From positions 1 through 35,248 of the forward strand of contig JACQVW010000828.1 in assembly GCA_016209535.1 (NCBI GenBank): a DNA stretch of 35,248 nt, given 5' to 3'. Position 1 is the first letter of the stretch, and every line of letters starts with the position of its first letter. The DNA comes from Planctomycetota bacterium. GTDB lineage: Bacteria > Planctomycetota > UBA8108 > SXIK01. A program made the position numbers and the translations under genes. Below the pieces are notes generated by a model. It saw only the letters and a list, made by a program, of their open reading frames with translations, made no database searches and was not told the DNA's origin. Positions 26,901 through 34,704 of the stretch are shown here, one piece after another.

Positions 26901-27429
26901 GGAGGTCTCCTGGGACCGCGCCTTCGCCGCGGCGGACCTCGGGCCGACGTGCCTCCGGATCAGCGAGGCCCGCCTCGCCGCGGCGGACCTCCGCTACCTG
27001 GGCTACCCCGCCGAGGTGCTCCCCGACGGCCGCGAGCCCGCCCTCTACGACTACGAGCGGCGCGCCCCCGGGCTCGCCTTCCGCTGCCTGCGCGGCGCCT
27101 ACACCCGGTTCGGCGACGTCACGCCCCTCCTCGCTCAGGCCGATGACCGCTTCGCCATCTTCGGGAGTGGCGAGGAGGTCGCGCTCGAGCTCGACGCATC
27201 CTCCCTGCCCCCCCTCGAGGCCGGGATGCAGCGGACCTTCGTCCTGAGGGCGCGGGGCTACTGCAAGGACCGCGATCCCCACACGGCGCACGGCGAGACG
27301 GTGGAGCCGCTGCCCTTCCGGGCCATGAGCGGCTACCCGTACCCCCCGGCGGAGAGCTACCCCGACGACGAGGAGCACCGGCGCTACCGGGAGGAGTGGA
27401 ACACGCGCGAGGCGGGAGAGGGCCGCTGA
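23941..27429 (+). CDS. TPR + VCBS/FG-GAP + ASPIC-UnbV-like protein with a ~420-aa unassigned C-terminal domain
   Basis: ATGA overlap with the upstream gene; TPR-like NPHAHYALGMLYLHGSDIEKARVEFEATLRADPGDPFSHYQLG; repeats DIDGDADADLLVAA, DVDRDGDLDLLVAM, DLDGDGDTDVYAAV; UnbV-like DYVRIQWPDGLIQSELEVPSGQVVTIEE; C-terminal segment from SCPLLFAWDGERLGFVTDFLGGGGLG onward. Confidence 0.88.
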   Translation: MTARIRRARTCPTLDRAPRSGLLAALGLQAALAAVGAAGPAWAAGAEPDAALHDGPWTLPAPRRDDVTARFNRGVSLMERQEPAAAVEELRKVTEALPRWLPGRVNLGIALLNSQRDADLPVCEKVLRDVLEDDPSNPHAHYALGMLYLHGSDIEKARVEFEATLRADPGDPFSHYQLGTIARTKSLPEDASRRFRSVLELSPHFSSAYYSLSRLAFLAGKREEGKRLLDRFLELERTRLGLKPGMKYTEMGRYADVIRNVRGPGPAAGAGSSARFSLEAGPGAALGLAPLPAASADAAGDAALAAASEVGPEAVAGDIDGDADADLLVAAAVAGGDRLYWNDGKGKLARAAEAGLAGGPTTAVALGDPDGAGDHAAYLGRPRGPGLLRNAGGGRFEEAGPDAGLTGNGGVPSSALFGDVDRDGDLDLLVAMCSGGRGRLWINLGTGSFEDQAEAAGLALEGVRSALLSDLDGDGDTDVYAAVDGGRDRLFVNDRPLRFRETSEEAGAGAPGPAAAACSADLDGDGLPELFLARGASAPPLLLRNAGRSGFLAAEAPAPPSEACLAGDLDLDGRLDLLAAGRGGVRALLGDGAGGLAARAPESGGGTGPWTSALLTDLEGDGVPEAVLCGPGEAPLVLRPRPPREHKALRVELKGVRRGEECFSNLRGVGARVEVKAGERWSVFEVGAGGERVEAVVRAGLGPRTKADYVRIQWPDGLIQSELEVPSGQVVTIEEVQRKASSCPLLFAWDGERLGFVTDFLGGGGLGFLAAPGVYAPPDPTEDVRIPPGLLAASGGKLRLRIAEPFEEVCYLDQVSLLAVDSPEGVGAYPEERFASSGPDPTGRIVAAGTRCLPVAARDLEGRDVLELVSEADRRAPPFQRDPRFAGFAREHALELDFGPLGERCGAGQVFLFLDAWVEYGYSHVTFAAAQAGESLRPPSLEVPDGRGGWRVAFEDLGYPAGMRRTMVVPLPRAAVEAGRFRIRTTMEVSWDRAFAAADLGPTCLRISEARLAAADLRYLGYPAEVLPDGREPALYDYERRAPGLAFRCLRGAYTRFGDVTPLLAQADDRFAIFGSGEEVALELDASSLPPLEAGMQRTFVLRARGYCKDRDPHTAHGETVEPLPFRAMSGYPYPPAESYPDDEEHRRYREEWNTREAGEGR

Positions 27430-27436
27430 ATGCGCG

Positions 27437-28042
27437 CTACCTCCTCCGCGACCCCCTGCCGCGGCGCGCCTCGAGCGCCGCGGCCCGCCGGGCCCTGGCC
27501 GTCGCGCCGCGGAGCATGTAGGCGCACCGCCACTCGTCGCACTCCCGGACGCAGCCGGCCGAGTCGAAGGCGCAGCACTGGAGGCAGCTCGTGGTCTCGG
27601 GCGCGGCGCGGTCGAGGAGCGCGAAGGCGAGGCCGCGCATCCCCCGGGAGAGCTGGCCGCGGGCCTTCGCCGGGATCCCCTGGAGCGCCCGGTGGAGCGC
27701 CGCGCGCTGGCGCGCCTCGAGGTCCTCGAGGAGGCGCTTCCCCCGCGGCGTGAGGAGGACCCAGACGAGCCGGCGGTCCTCGAGGTCCGCCTGTTTCCGC
27801 ACGAGGCCCGAGCGCGCCAGCGCATCCACGTGCTGGCTGGCCGCGGCCTTGGTCTGCCCCAGGAAGGAGGCGAGGTCGTTGACCGACTGCCGCACCCGCC
27901 GCCCGAGGACGCGGAGGATGCTCGCCTTCGACGGCGCGAGCGGTGGGCCGCGGAGCCCATCGAGGACCCCATCCTGGAGCACGATCTGGGCCGCTCGGGA
28001 GAGGAGCATGAGCGCCTGGAGGAAGCCGGACTCGGTCTTCAT
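27437..28042 (-). CDS. MarR-like winged-helix regulator with Cys-rich C-terminal tail
   Basis: wHTH PLAPSKASILRVLGRRVRQSVNDLASFLGQTKAAASQHVDALARSGLVRKQADLEDRRLVWVLLTPRGKRLLEDLE; tail CLQCCAFDSAGCVRECDEWRC. Start at MKTESGF (28042). Confidence 0.82.
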   Translation of the reverse strand: MKTESGFLQALMLLSRAAQIVLQDGVLDGLRGPPLAPSKASILRVLGRRVRQSVNDLASFLGQTKAAASQHVDALARSGLVRKQADLEDRRLVWVLLTPRGKRLLEDLEARQRAALHRALQGIPAKARGQLSRGMRGLAFALLDRAAPETTSCLQCCAFDSAGCVRECDEWRCAYMLRGATARARRAAALEARRGRGSRRR

Positions 28043-28078
28043 GAGACGCACGGTACAGCGCCGGCGGGGCGGCATCAA

Positions 28079-28108
28079 CCCGCAACACCCCGCGCCTCCC
28101 CGCAACAC
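28079..28108 (+). repeat. pair of 10-bp direct repeats 20 bp apart upstream of the MarR-like gene
   Basis: CCCGCAACAC at 28079-28088 and 28099-28108. Confidence 0.7.
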
Positions 28109-28125
28109 TCGGGACCCGTACGGCG

Positions 28126-30219
28126 CTACCGCCGGAGGACGATGCGCGGCCGGCCGCCCTCGTCGGTGCAGAGGGCCGCGATGACCTGGCCGTCAGCGAG
28201 CTGCGCGAGGTGGCCCCAGCGGTCCGAGCCCTCGGAGGCGAAAAGCGTCGCGGGGCCTTCCCACGTCGCCCCGAGGTCGCGGCTCCAGACCCACTTGAGG
28301 TCGGCGGCCCGGTCGCCGCTTGCGGGGCGGTCCTCGTCGGTGTAGAAGGCGCACGCGAGCCAGCCGCCGGCGAGGAGCGTTGCCGCCGGGGCCGCAGCCC
28401 GCTTTCCCCCGTCGCGCGGCGCGTAGACGAGCTCACGGCCTTCCCAGCTCGCTCCCCTGTCGGAGGACCGCGCGAGGCGGATCGCGAAGGGACGGCCGCC
28501 GTCGGTGGCCTCGAAGAAGCAGAGGACCTTGCCCCCGCCGGCATGCACGAGGGAAGGGACCCCGTCCCGCGACGCCTCGCTCCCGGCGGCGATCGCCGGG
28601 CTCCCCCACGTCGCGCCCCCGTCGGTGGAGCGCCGCACCTCGATGACCTGGGGGTGCGCGGGCGCGCGCTCCTCGCTCGCGTACGCCGCGAGGACCTCGC
28701 CGCCCGCGAGCTCGGTGAGCCAGGGCTCCCAGAGGCCCTTGCGCCCCTCGCAGACCGTGCCGGCAGGACGCCAGGTGGCACCGCGGTCCTTCGACGCGAG
28801 GACGCGGATGGAGAACCTGCCGGCGGCCGTCTCGCGGCACGCGCACAGGAGGCTGCCGTCCTCGCGCTGGACGAGGAAGGCGTTCGCGGCGCTGGCGAGC
28901 GGGTCCGCCGCGGCGGCCACGACCGCAGGCGCGGGCCAGGAGGCGCCCCCGTCGCCGCTCCGCGAGAGGAAGATGCGGGTCGGGCTGCGGCCATCGCTCC
29001 CGTCCCAGGCGCAGAGGACCTCCCCCGAACGGAGGACCAGGAGGCGCGGAAAGTAGGCGCCGCCTTCCCGGGGCGCGTACACTGTGGCCGTCGTGTCGAG
29101 TCGCGCCGGGCAAGGCGCCGCAGCCGCCCCGCCGCCTCCCGTGATCCTCGCCACGGCCTCGAAGAACGCCCGCTTGCGGGCGCTCGAGATCCGCCAGTCC
29201 ACGGGCACGCTCTGGTAGCCCTCCTCGAAGCCCTCGCCGGCCCTCCGGAAATCGAAATAGCCCCAGGAGGCGCCCTCGCCGATCGCCGCGGTCATGTTGT
29301 TGAGAGGCTGCTCGAAGCCGTAGTGGTCGTCCTCGTTGAAGAGGATCGGCATGGGTCGGTAGCCTTCGACCTTGCGGGTCTCGCGGACCATCGCCGCGAT
29401 CCGCCTCGGGTCCTCCACGCCGTTTCCGTGCAGCAGCAGAAAGTCGCTCGCGCGGACCACGTTCGGCCGCGGGATCGCGCCACCGCCGTAGCTCGTGCCG
29501 GCGAGGAGGCGCTTCCGGCCCTCGGGCGGCGAGCAGGCCTTCACGCGCTCGATGAGCTCATGGACGCGCTCGGGCTTGAGGATCGCGTGGTCGTAGCGCA
29601 CGTCGCACTCGTTGTTGACCTCGATGAGAACGTTGCGATAGCCCTTCGAGTAGACCCACCGCACGGCCTCGTCGGCGGCGCGTACGACGGCCTCCTCGTC
29701 CTGCAGCCGCTGGTCCTGGCCGAAGTAGAAGATCCCGAGGATCGCGACCATGCCCAGCTCGTCGGCGCGGTCCAGGATCCGCTCGAGGCGCGAGAGGTAG
29801 TCGGCGCGGAGCGAGCCGTCGGCATCGATGGCCGAGTTGTGCCAGGGCTGGTCCCTCGAGTAGCCCTGGGGGCTGCCTCCCTGGAGGTTGATCGTGAAGG
29901 CCAGTAGGCCGTGGCGGCGCCAGTCCGGCATGGCCGCGACGAGCTCCCGCACGTTCCGATCAGGGTCCCAGACGCCCGTGTCCGGGTACGCCCACTTCGG
30001 ACGGGTCTCGGGGTTCCCGTCGTCGAAGATCCCCTGCACCATGCGGCTGTTCAGGAGGAGGCCCTCGATCCGCTTCCCCTCCCACGTGCGGCCCTCGTAG
30101 GTGGGCTTGCCGTTCAGGAGGAAGCGCTCACCCTCGATCGAGACCTCGGTCCGCCGCGCCGGGGGGCCGGCGAGGAGCGCCGGAAGCGCAAGGCAGCCCA
30201 GGCACGCGCCCCCGATCAC
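28126..30219 (-). CDS. secreted fusion: cellulase-like TIM-barrel domain + Asp-box (BNR/sialidase-like) propeller
   Basis: GTG start overlapping the upstream TGA (GTGA); N-terminal FLLNGKPTYEGRTWEGKRIEG...RNVLIEVNNECDV...PMPILFNEDDHYGF; five Asp-box-like motifs (SGDGGASW, SKDRGATW, STDGGATW, SSDRGASW, SRDLGATW). Confidence 0.82.
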   Translation of the reverse strand: MIGGACLGCLALPALLAGPPARRTEVSIEGERFLLNGKPTYEGRTWEGKRIEGLLLNSRMVQGIFDDGNPETRPKWAYPDTGVWDPDRNVRELVAAMPDWRRHGLLAFTINLQGGSPQGYSRDQPWHNSAIDADGSLRADYLSRLERILDRADELGMVAILGIFYFGQDQRLQDEEAVVRAADEAVRWVYSKGYRNVLIEVNNECDVRYDHAILKPERVHELIERVKACSPPEGRKRLLAGTSYGGGAIPRPNVVRASDFLLLHGNGVEDPRRIAAMVRETRKVEGYRPMPILFNEDDHYGFEQPLNNMTAAIGEGASWGYFDFRRAGEGFEEGYQSVPVDWRISSARKRAFFEAVARITGGGGAAAAPCPARLDTTATVYAPREGGAYFPRLLVLRSGEVLCAWDGSDGRSPTRIFLSRSGDGGASWPAPAVVAAAADPLASAANAFLVQREDGSLLCACRETAAGRFSIRVLASKDRGATWRPAGTVCEGRKGLWEPWLTELAGGEVLAAYASEERAPAHPQVIEVRRSTDGGATWGSPAIAAGSEASRDGVPSLVHAGGGKVLCFFEATDGGRPFAIRLARSSDRGASWEGRELVYAPRDGGKRAAAPAATLLAGGWLACAFYTDEDRPASGDRAADLKWVWSRDLGATWEGPATLFASEGSDRWGHLAQLADGQVIAALCTDEGGRPRIVLRR

Positions 30220-31250
30220 GGCTCGAAGCCCTCCAGCAGCACCTCCCGGCCCGTCGCGGCCGACGCGTAGCACGCGAAGACCGCCTTCACGGTCTTCAGG
30301 TACTCCCGCCCCTCGCTCTCCGCGGGCCTCCCCGCCCGCAGGCACTCGATGAGGTGCTCCTGGGTGGCGCGCACGCTGTCGCCCCGGTAGCCCTCGAGCG
30401 GGATCGGGTACTCGTGCGGCGCCTCGTCCTTCCCCAGCTCCGCCGTCCAGAGGCGTCCCTCGGCGTCCATGCGGACCGTGCCGCCGTCCCCCTCCACGAG
30501 GAGCGTGCCCGCCGCGGGCCGCACCGCCGCCGGCCCGGCGATCCGGTTCGAGTCGACGAGGCCCAGGGCGCCGCCCTCGAAGGTCGCGACGATCACCGCC
30601 TGGTCCTCGCCGCGGATCACGGGGCTCACGCGGCGGACCTGGCAGTAGAGGCCGCGGATCTCGCCCGCGAGGTACCGGAACGTGTCGAGGAGGTGGACGA
30701 GGGCCTCGTAGACGAGGAGCCGCGGCATCTCGCGGAAGTAAGGCTGCACGACGTACGGCTTCGGGCCCGTCCCGTCGCCCGTCCGCCACTGGAAGGTGAG
30801 CTGGAAAGGCCTCCCGACGCGCCCCTCGTCGATGAGCCTCTTCGCCTGGCGGTACCACGGCTGCCAGCGCCAGTTCTCGTGCACGAGGAGCCGCACCCCG
30901 GCGCCCTCGCAGGCCTCCACCATGCGGGCGCACTGCTCCCACGTGGGCGCCAGGGGCTTCTGGCAGATCGCGTGGAGCCCGCGCCGGGCCGCGAGGTCCA
31001 CGAGCTCCCCGTGGGGCTCGGGGCGCGTCGCGATATCGACGAAGTCGAGGTCGTGCCTCGACAGCATCTCCGAGGCAGACTCGTGCGCGTGCCGGATCCC
31101 CCAGCGCTCGGCGAAGGCGAGGGCCTTGCCGGGCACGGGGTCCGCGACCGCGACGACCTCGGCGGACTCCATGCGCCTCCAGGCCTCGGCCTGGATCCCG
31201 GCGAAGTAGCCGGCGCCGATCATGGCGCCCCTGAGCTTGCCTTGGCGCAT
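30216..31250 (-). CDS. Gfo/Idh/MocA family oxidoreductase (cytoplasmic)
   Basis: N-terminal Rossmann [53 protein letters not shown]-terminal alpha/beta domain; start at MRQGKLRG (31250). Confidence 0.88.
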   Translation of the reverse strand: MRQGKLRGAMIGAGYFAGIQAEAWRRMESAEVVAVADPVPGKALAFAERWGIRHAHESASEMLSRHDLDFVDIATRPEPHGELVDLAARRGLHAICQKPLAPTWEQCARMVEACEGAGVRLLVHENWRWQPWYRQAKRLIDEGRVGRPFQLTFQWRTGDGTGPKPYVVQPYFREMPRLLVYEALVHLLDTFRYLAGEIRGLYCQVRRVSPVIRGEDQAVIVATFEGGALGLVDSNRIAGPAAVRPAAGTLLVEGDGGTVRMDAEGRLWTAELGKDEAPHEYPIPLEGYRGDSVRATQEHLIECLRAGRPAESEGREYLKTVKAVFACYASAATGREVLLEGFEP

Positions 31251-31359
31251 GCCCGAAGAGTGTACGTGCCCGGCGCGGGAAGATCGCATAAGATTCCCTC
31301 CGATCCCGTACCCCGGTCGCGCCCGGGACGAGCCCCCTTCCAAGCCGAGAGGTGACGCC

Positions 31360-32664
31360 ATGAAGAAGAGCTTGAACCGCCGCCGTTTCCTCCAGCGAGC
31401 CGCCGCGGGCCTCGCGGCCCTCGGCGCCCCGGCCCTCGCCCCCGCGGGCGCCCCGGCCATCGCGCCCGCAGGCGCCCTGCAGGCCCCGAGGAGGGTCGTC
31501 GTGGGCGTCATGGGGCTCGGCCGCGGCATGGGGCACGTCGAGAGCTTCCTCTCCCTGAGCGGCGTCGAGGTCGCCTACGTCTGCGACGTCGACGAGCGGC
31601 GGTCCGCCGAGGCCCTGAAGCTCGTCGCGGGGAAGCAGGAGACGAAGGGGCAGGCCGTGAAGGACTTCCGCCGCATCCTCGACGACCGCGGCGTGGACGC
31701 CCTCTCGATCGCGGCGCCGAACTTCTGGCACGCCCCGGCGACGGTCCTCGCCTGCTCCGCCGGGAAGCACGTCTACGTCGAGAAGCCCGGCAGCCACAAC
31801 CCTCGCGAGGGCGAGCTCATGGTGGCCGCCGCGAGGAAGCACAAGCGCCACGTCCAGATGGGGAACCAGCGGCGCAGCCAGCCCGGGATCATCGAGGGGA
31901 TCGAGAGGGTGCGCTCGGGCGAGCTGGGCCGCGTGCGGTTCGCCCGCTGCTGGTACTCGAGCGCCAGGGGCTCCATCGGCCGAGGGAAGGAGGCCCCGGT
32001 GCCCTCGTGGCTCGACTACGAGCTCTGGGAGGGCCCGATCCCCCACCGGCCCTACGTGGACAACCTCGTCCACTACAACTGGCACTGGATGTGGCACTGG
32101 GGCGGCGGCGAGCTGGCCAACAACGGCGTCCACGCCCTCGACCTCGCGCGCTGGGGCCTCGGCGCCGACTACCCCGGCCGCGTCACCATGAACGGCGGCC
32201 GCTACCACCACGACGACGACCAGGAGACGCCCGACACGGCCTGCGCGGTCTACGACTTCGGCGACCGCGGAGCCTCCTGGGACGACTCGAGCTGCCACCC
32301 GCGCGCCGTCGAGGACCACCCCATCGTCACCTTTTACGGCGAGAAGGGCTCCCTCACGGTCCTCGACGCCGGGTACAAGCTCTGGGACCTGAAGGGCAAG
32401 GAGGTGCGCTCCGAGCGCAGCCGGTGGAGCGACGCCTTCCACTTCGGGAACTTCGTCGACGCAATCCGCGACGGGAAGAAGCTCGCGGCCGAGATCGAGG
32501 ACGCCCAGCGCAGCACGCTCCTCTGCCACCTCGGGAACATCGCCTACAGGACGGGCCGCACGATCCGCTGCGACCCGAAGACGGGGAAGATCCTCGGCGA
32601 TGAGGAGGCCGTCCGGCTCTACTGGGCGCGGGAGTACCGGCCGGGGTGGGAGCCGATCGTGTAA
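31360..32664 (+). CDS. Gfo/Idh/MocA family oxidoreductase with Tat signal peptide
   Basis: [112 protein letters not shown]. Confidence 0.9.
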   Translation: MKKSLNRRRFLQRAAAGLAALGAPALAPAGAPAIAPAGALQAPRRVVVGVMGLGRGMGHVESFLSLSGVEVAYVCDVDERRSAEALKLVAGKQETKGQAVKDFRRILDDRGVDALSIAAPNFWHAPATVLACSAGKHVYVEKPGSHNPREGELMVAAARKHKRHVQMGNQRRSQPGIIEGIERVRSGELGRVRFARCWYSSARGSIGRGKEAPVPSWLDYELWEGPIPHRPYVDNLVHYNWHWMWHWGGGELANNGVHALDLARWGLGADYPGRVTMNGGRYHHDDDQETPDTACAVYDFGDRGASWDDSSCHPRAVEDHPIVTFYGEKGSLTVLDAGYKLWDLKGKEVRSERSRWSDAFHFGNFVDAIRDGKKLAAEIEDAQRSTLLCHLGNIAYRTGRTIRCDPKTGKILGDEEAVRLYWAREYRPGWEPIV

Positions 32665-32666
32665 AG

Positions 32667-33108
32667 GTCATCCCGGTTCTTCTCGTGCCAGCCTGGTTCG
32701 CGTGGACGATGCGCCGGTCGCTCAAGCAGGCCCTCCTCGGCCTGGGCTTCGTGGCGCTCGGAGCCCGGGGGTCCTCTGGCGATCGCGTACGCGTTGTGGG
32801 GCAAGGACGCCCTGTACTTCCTGTTCCTCCTCCCGCTGCTGGCATGGTCGCTCGAGTCGATGAAGCCAGCGGTTCGCTATCTGGCGATGGGCCTGACGAC
32901 TGCCTGCTGCGGGCTCACGACCTGGGTGTATCCCTACCACGAGAAGGAGCTCGTGGCGCTCTCGGGGATGGCCACGGGCCCCCTCGTCGCGAGGATCGTG
33001 CTCTTCGTGCTTCTCGTGGTCCTTCTTCAAGCTCACGCCTGGCGATGGGGGCGGCCAGAGAGCCGCAAGACAGGCCCGGAAGGATTGAATGCAAGCGGCT
33101 CGCGCTGA
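32667..33108 (+). pseudogene. frameshifted remnant of a polytopic membrane protein
   Basis: Hydrophobic VIPVLLVPAWFAWTMRRSLKQALLGLGFVALGA in one frame, continuing near 32760 in another as EPGGPLAIAYALWGKDALYFLFLLPLLAWSLE...GPLVARIVLFVLLVVLLQ; no single intact ORF. Confidence 0.5.
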
Positions 33109-33117
33109 GGAGGTACG

Positions 33118-33351
33118 GTGAGGGCGCTCTGCTTCTCGGGCATGGCGCTCGTGCATGCCATGGAGAGGAAGGCGTGGCGGACGGCCTGCCTGGGCCTGCT
33201 CGCGGGGCTCAGCCGACCGCAGGGGGCCCTCCTGGCGATCCCGGCCTTCGTCGAGCTCGTCCTGCCGAGCATGAGACGAGGCGCAGAGGGCCCGCGAGCC
33301 CTCGAGGTCGCAAGCTCGCGCCCGCATGCGGGCGTATCACGGTCGCACTGA
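33118..33351 (+). pseudogene. fragment resembling a membrane glycosyltransferase (mannosyltransferase/PIG-V-like)
   Basis: 77-aa ORF containing ACLGLLAGLSRPQGALLAIPAFVELVLP, reminiscent of the 'RPQG' segment of GT-C type enzymes; too short for a functional enzyme. Confidence 0.4.
33319..33334. repeat. perfect 16-bp palindrome
   Basis: CGCCCGCATGCGGGCG is its own reverse complement; flanked by GAGGTC (33304-33309) and GACCTC (33350-33355). Confidence 0.85.
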
Positions 33352-33353
33352 CC

Positions 33354-34688
33354 TCACACCCCCCCCACCACCCTCCGCAGGATCGCGATCGTGCGCTCGA
33401 GGGGGATGTCCGTCCTGAGGACGAGGAAGTCCCGCGGCGGGCGGCGCGTGTGGTGCGCGCAGAGGAGCGCGCCGTAGCGCCGGGCGTTCTCCGCGGTCAT
33501 CTCGGGCTTGCGGGCCCGGATCGTCTCGGGGTCGGCGGCGAGGAGGTCGGCGGCGTCGGGCAGCGGCGCGAGGCGGGCGAGGAGGCCGTGGCCGCGGGCC
33601 AGGTCGAGCTCGCCCTCGGCGTCCTTCCGGTTCGTGAGCAGGAGGTCGGGGAAGAACCGGTCGAAGAGGCGGACCCGGCCCCGGGCCGCGAAGAGCTGCG
33701 ACAGGCGGTAGTTGAGGAGCGCGCCGAGGAGGAGGCACGGCGCGAGGGCCGCCTCCACCACCTCCTTGGGCTCGTCGCGGCGGCGCAGGCGGCGGAGCTT
33801 GCGCACGGTCTTGTAGAGGAATCGGAACACCGACCTCCGGTAGAGCCGCTTGAAGACCACGGGGACGAGCGGGCGGCCGCCCGGGAGCCCGGCCGCGAGG
33901 AGGCCTACGATCGCCGTCGTCTTCCCCGCGCCGTCGGGGCCCATGACGGCCACGGCGGGGCCGGCGAGGAGGCGCCGCGCGAGGCTCCGCCGCCGCCGCG
34001 CCCACCAACCGCGGGCCCGCTCGAGGCGCGACGGGCCCCCGCTCAGGAGCCCGAGCGCGGCGAGGGCCTCGCCGGCCCGCGACGCGAGGTCCTCGATGCG
34101 GGCACGGCCCTCGAGGCCCTCGATGAGGTCCCCCGGCGCCCGCTCGAGCCACGCGAGGACCTCGGGCGGGCAGCCCGGCGCCGCGAGGCCCCGCGACGCG
34201 AAGGCGCGCAGCCGCTCCTGGACGCCCGCCGACGCGAGGTCCTTCCGCTTCTCGAGGAGGTGCCCGAGGTAGACGAGGAGCTCGAGCCACGGCGCCATGC
34301 GGAGGACGGGCCCCTCGAGCCTCGCGTGGGGCCGCAGGGCCGAGTACCGCAGGAAGCGCTGCGCGCACCGGCCCCTCTGGAGAACTTCGACGGGCGCCTC
34401 GCGCCAGAGGTCGCAGGCGATCTCGCGGTCCTCCTCGGGGTCGAAGAGGACGACGAGCCGCTTCTCCGGCTTGGAGAGGCGCACGAGACAGCTCGCACGG
34501 GTCTCGAGGATCGCCTCGTGCCACGCCTCCAACGCCTCCTCGAGCCGGCCGTCGGGGACGAGCAAGTCGAAGTCGCCCTCGGAGGCAGCGGCGGGGTCGT
34601 CGAGGCGCCGCTCGCGCAGCAGGAGGAGGGGCATCCCGCGCGCCGCGAGGGCCTCGAGCGCGCGCCGCAGGGCCTCGAGGGCCTTCAT
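33354..34688 (-). CDS. fusion of a nucleotidyltransferase-like domain and a thymidylate-kinase-like P-loop domain
   Basis: N-terminal ASEGDFDLLVPDGRLEEALEAW (NTase-like GDFDxLV); Walker A AVAVMGPDGAGKTTAIVGLL; LFDRFFPDLLLTN. Confidence 0.78.
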   Translation of the reverse strand: MKALEALRRALEALAARGMPLLLLRERRLDDPAAASEGDFDLLVPDGRLEEALEAWHEAILETRASCLVRLSKPEKRLVVLFDPEEDREIACDLWREAPVEVLQRGRCAQRFLRYSALRPHARLEGPVLRMAPWLELLVYLGHLLEKRKDLASAGVQERLRAFASRGLAAPGCPPEVLAWLERAPGDLIEGLEGRARIEDLASRAGEALAALGLLSGGPSRLERARGWWARRRRSLARRLLAGPAVAVMGPDGAGKTTAIVGLLAAGLPGGRPLVPVVFKRLYRRSVFRFLYKTVRKLRRLRRRDEPKEVVEAALAPCLLLGALLNYRLSQLFAARGRVRLFDRFFPDLLLTNRKDAEGELDLARGHGLLARLAPLPDAADLLAADPETIRARKPEMTAENARRYGALLCAHHTRRPPRDFLVLRTDIPLERTIAILRRVVGGV

Positions 34689-34704
34689 CGCGCCGCCACC
34701 GCCG

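Noticed and set aside
28126-29100. Calling the Asp-box gene a sialidase with a nan gene symbol
   Set aside because: Asp-boxes are structural and occur in many propellers; the key arginine motif is not recognisable.
30220-32529. N-terminal extension of the 28126..32529 minus-strand ORF
   Set aside because: Out-of-frame/antisense reading through both Gfo/Idh genes; the real gene starts at the GTG at 30219.
33357-33368. Poly-C tract near 33360 as a regulatory element
   Set aside because: Short homopolymer at the 3' end of the kinase gene; most likely incidental in a high-GC genome.
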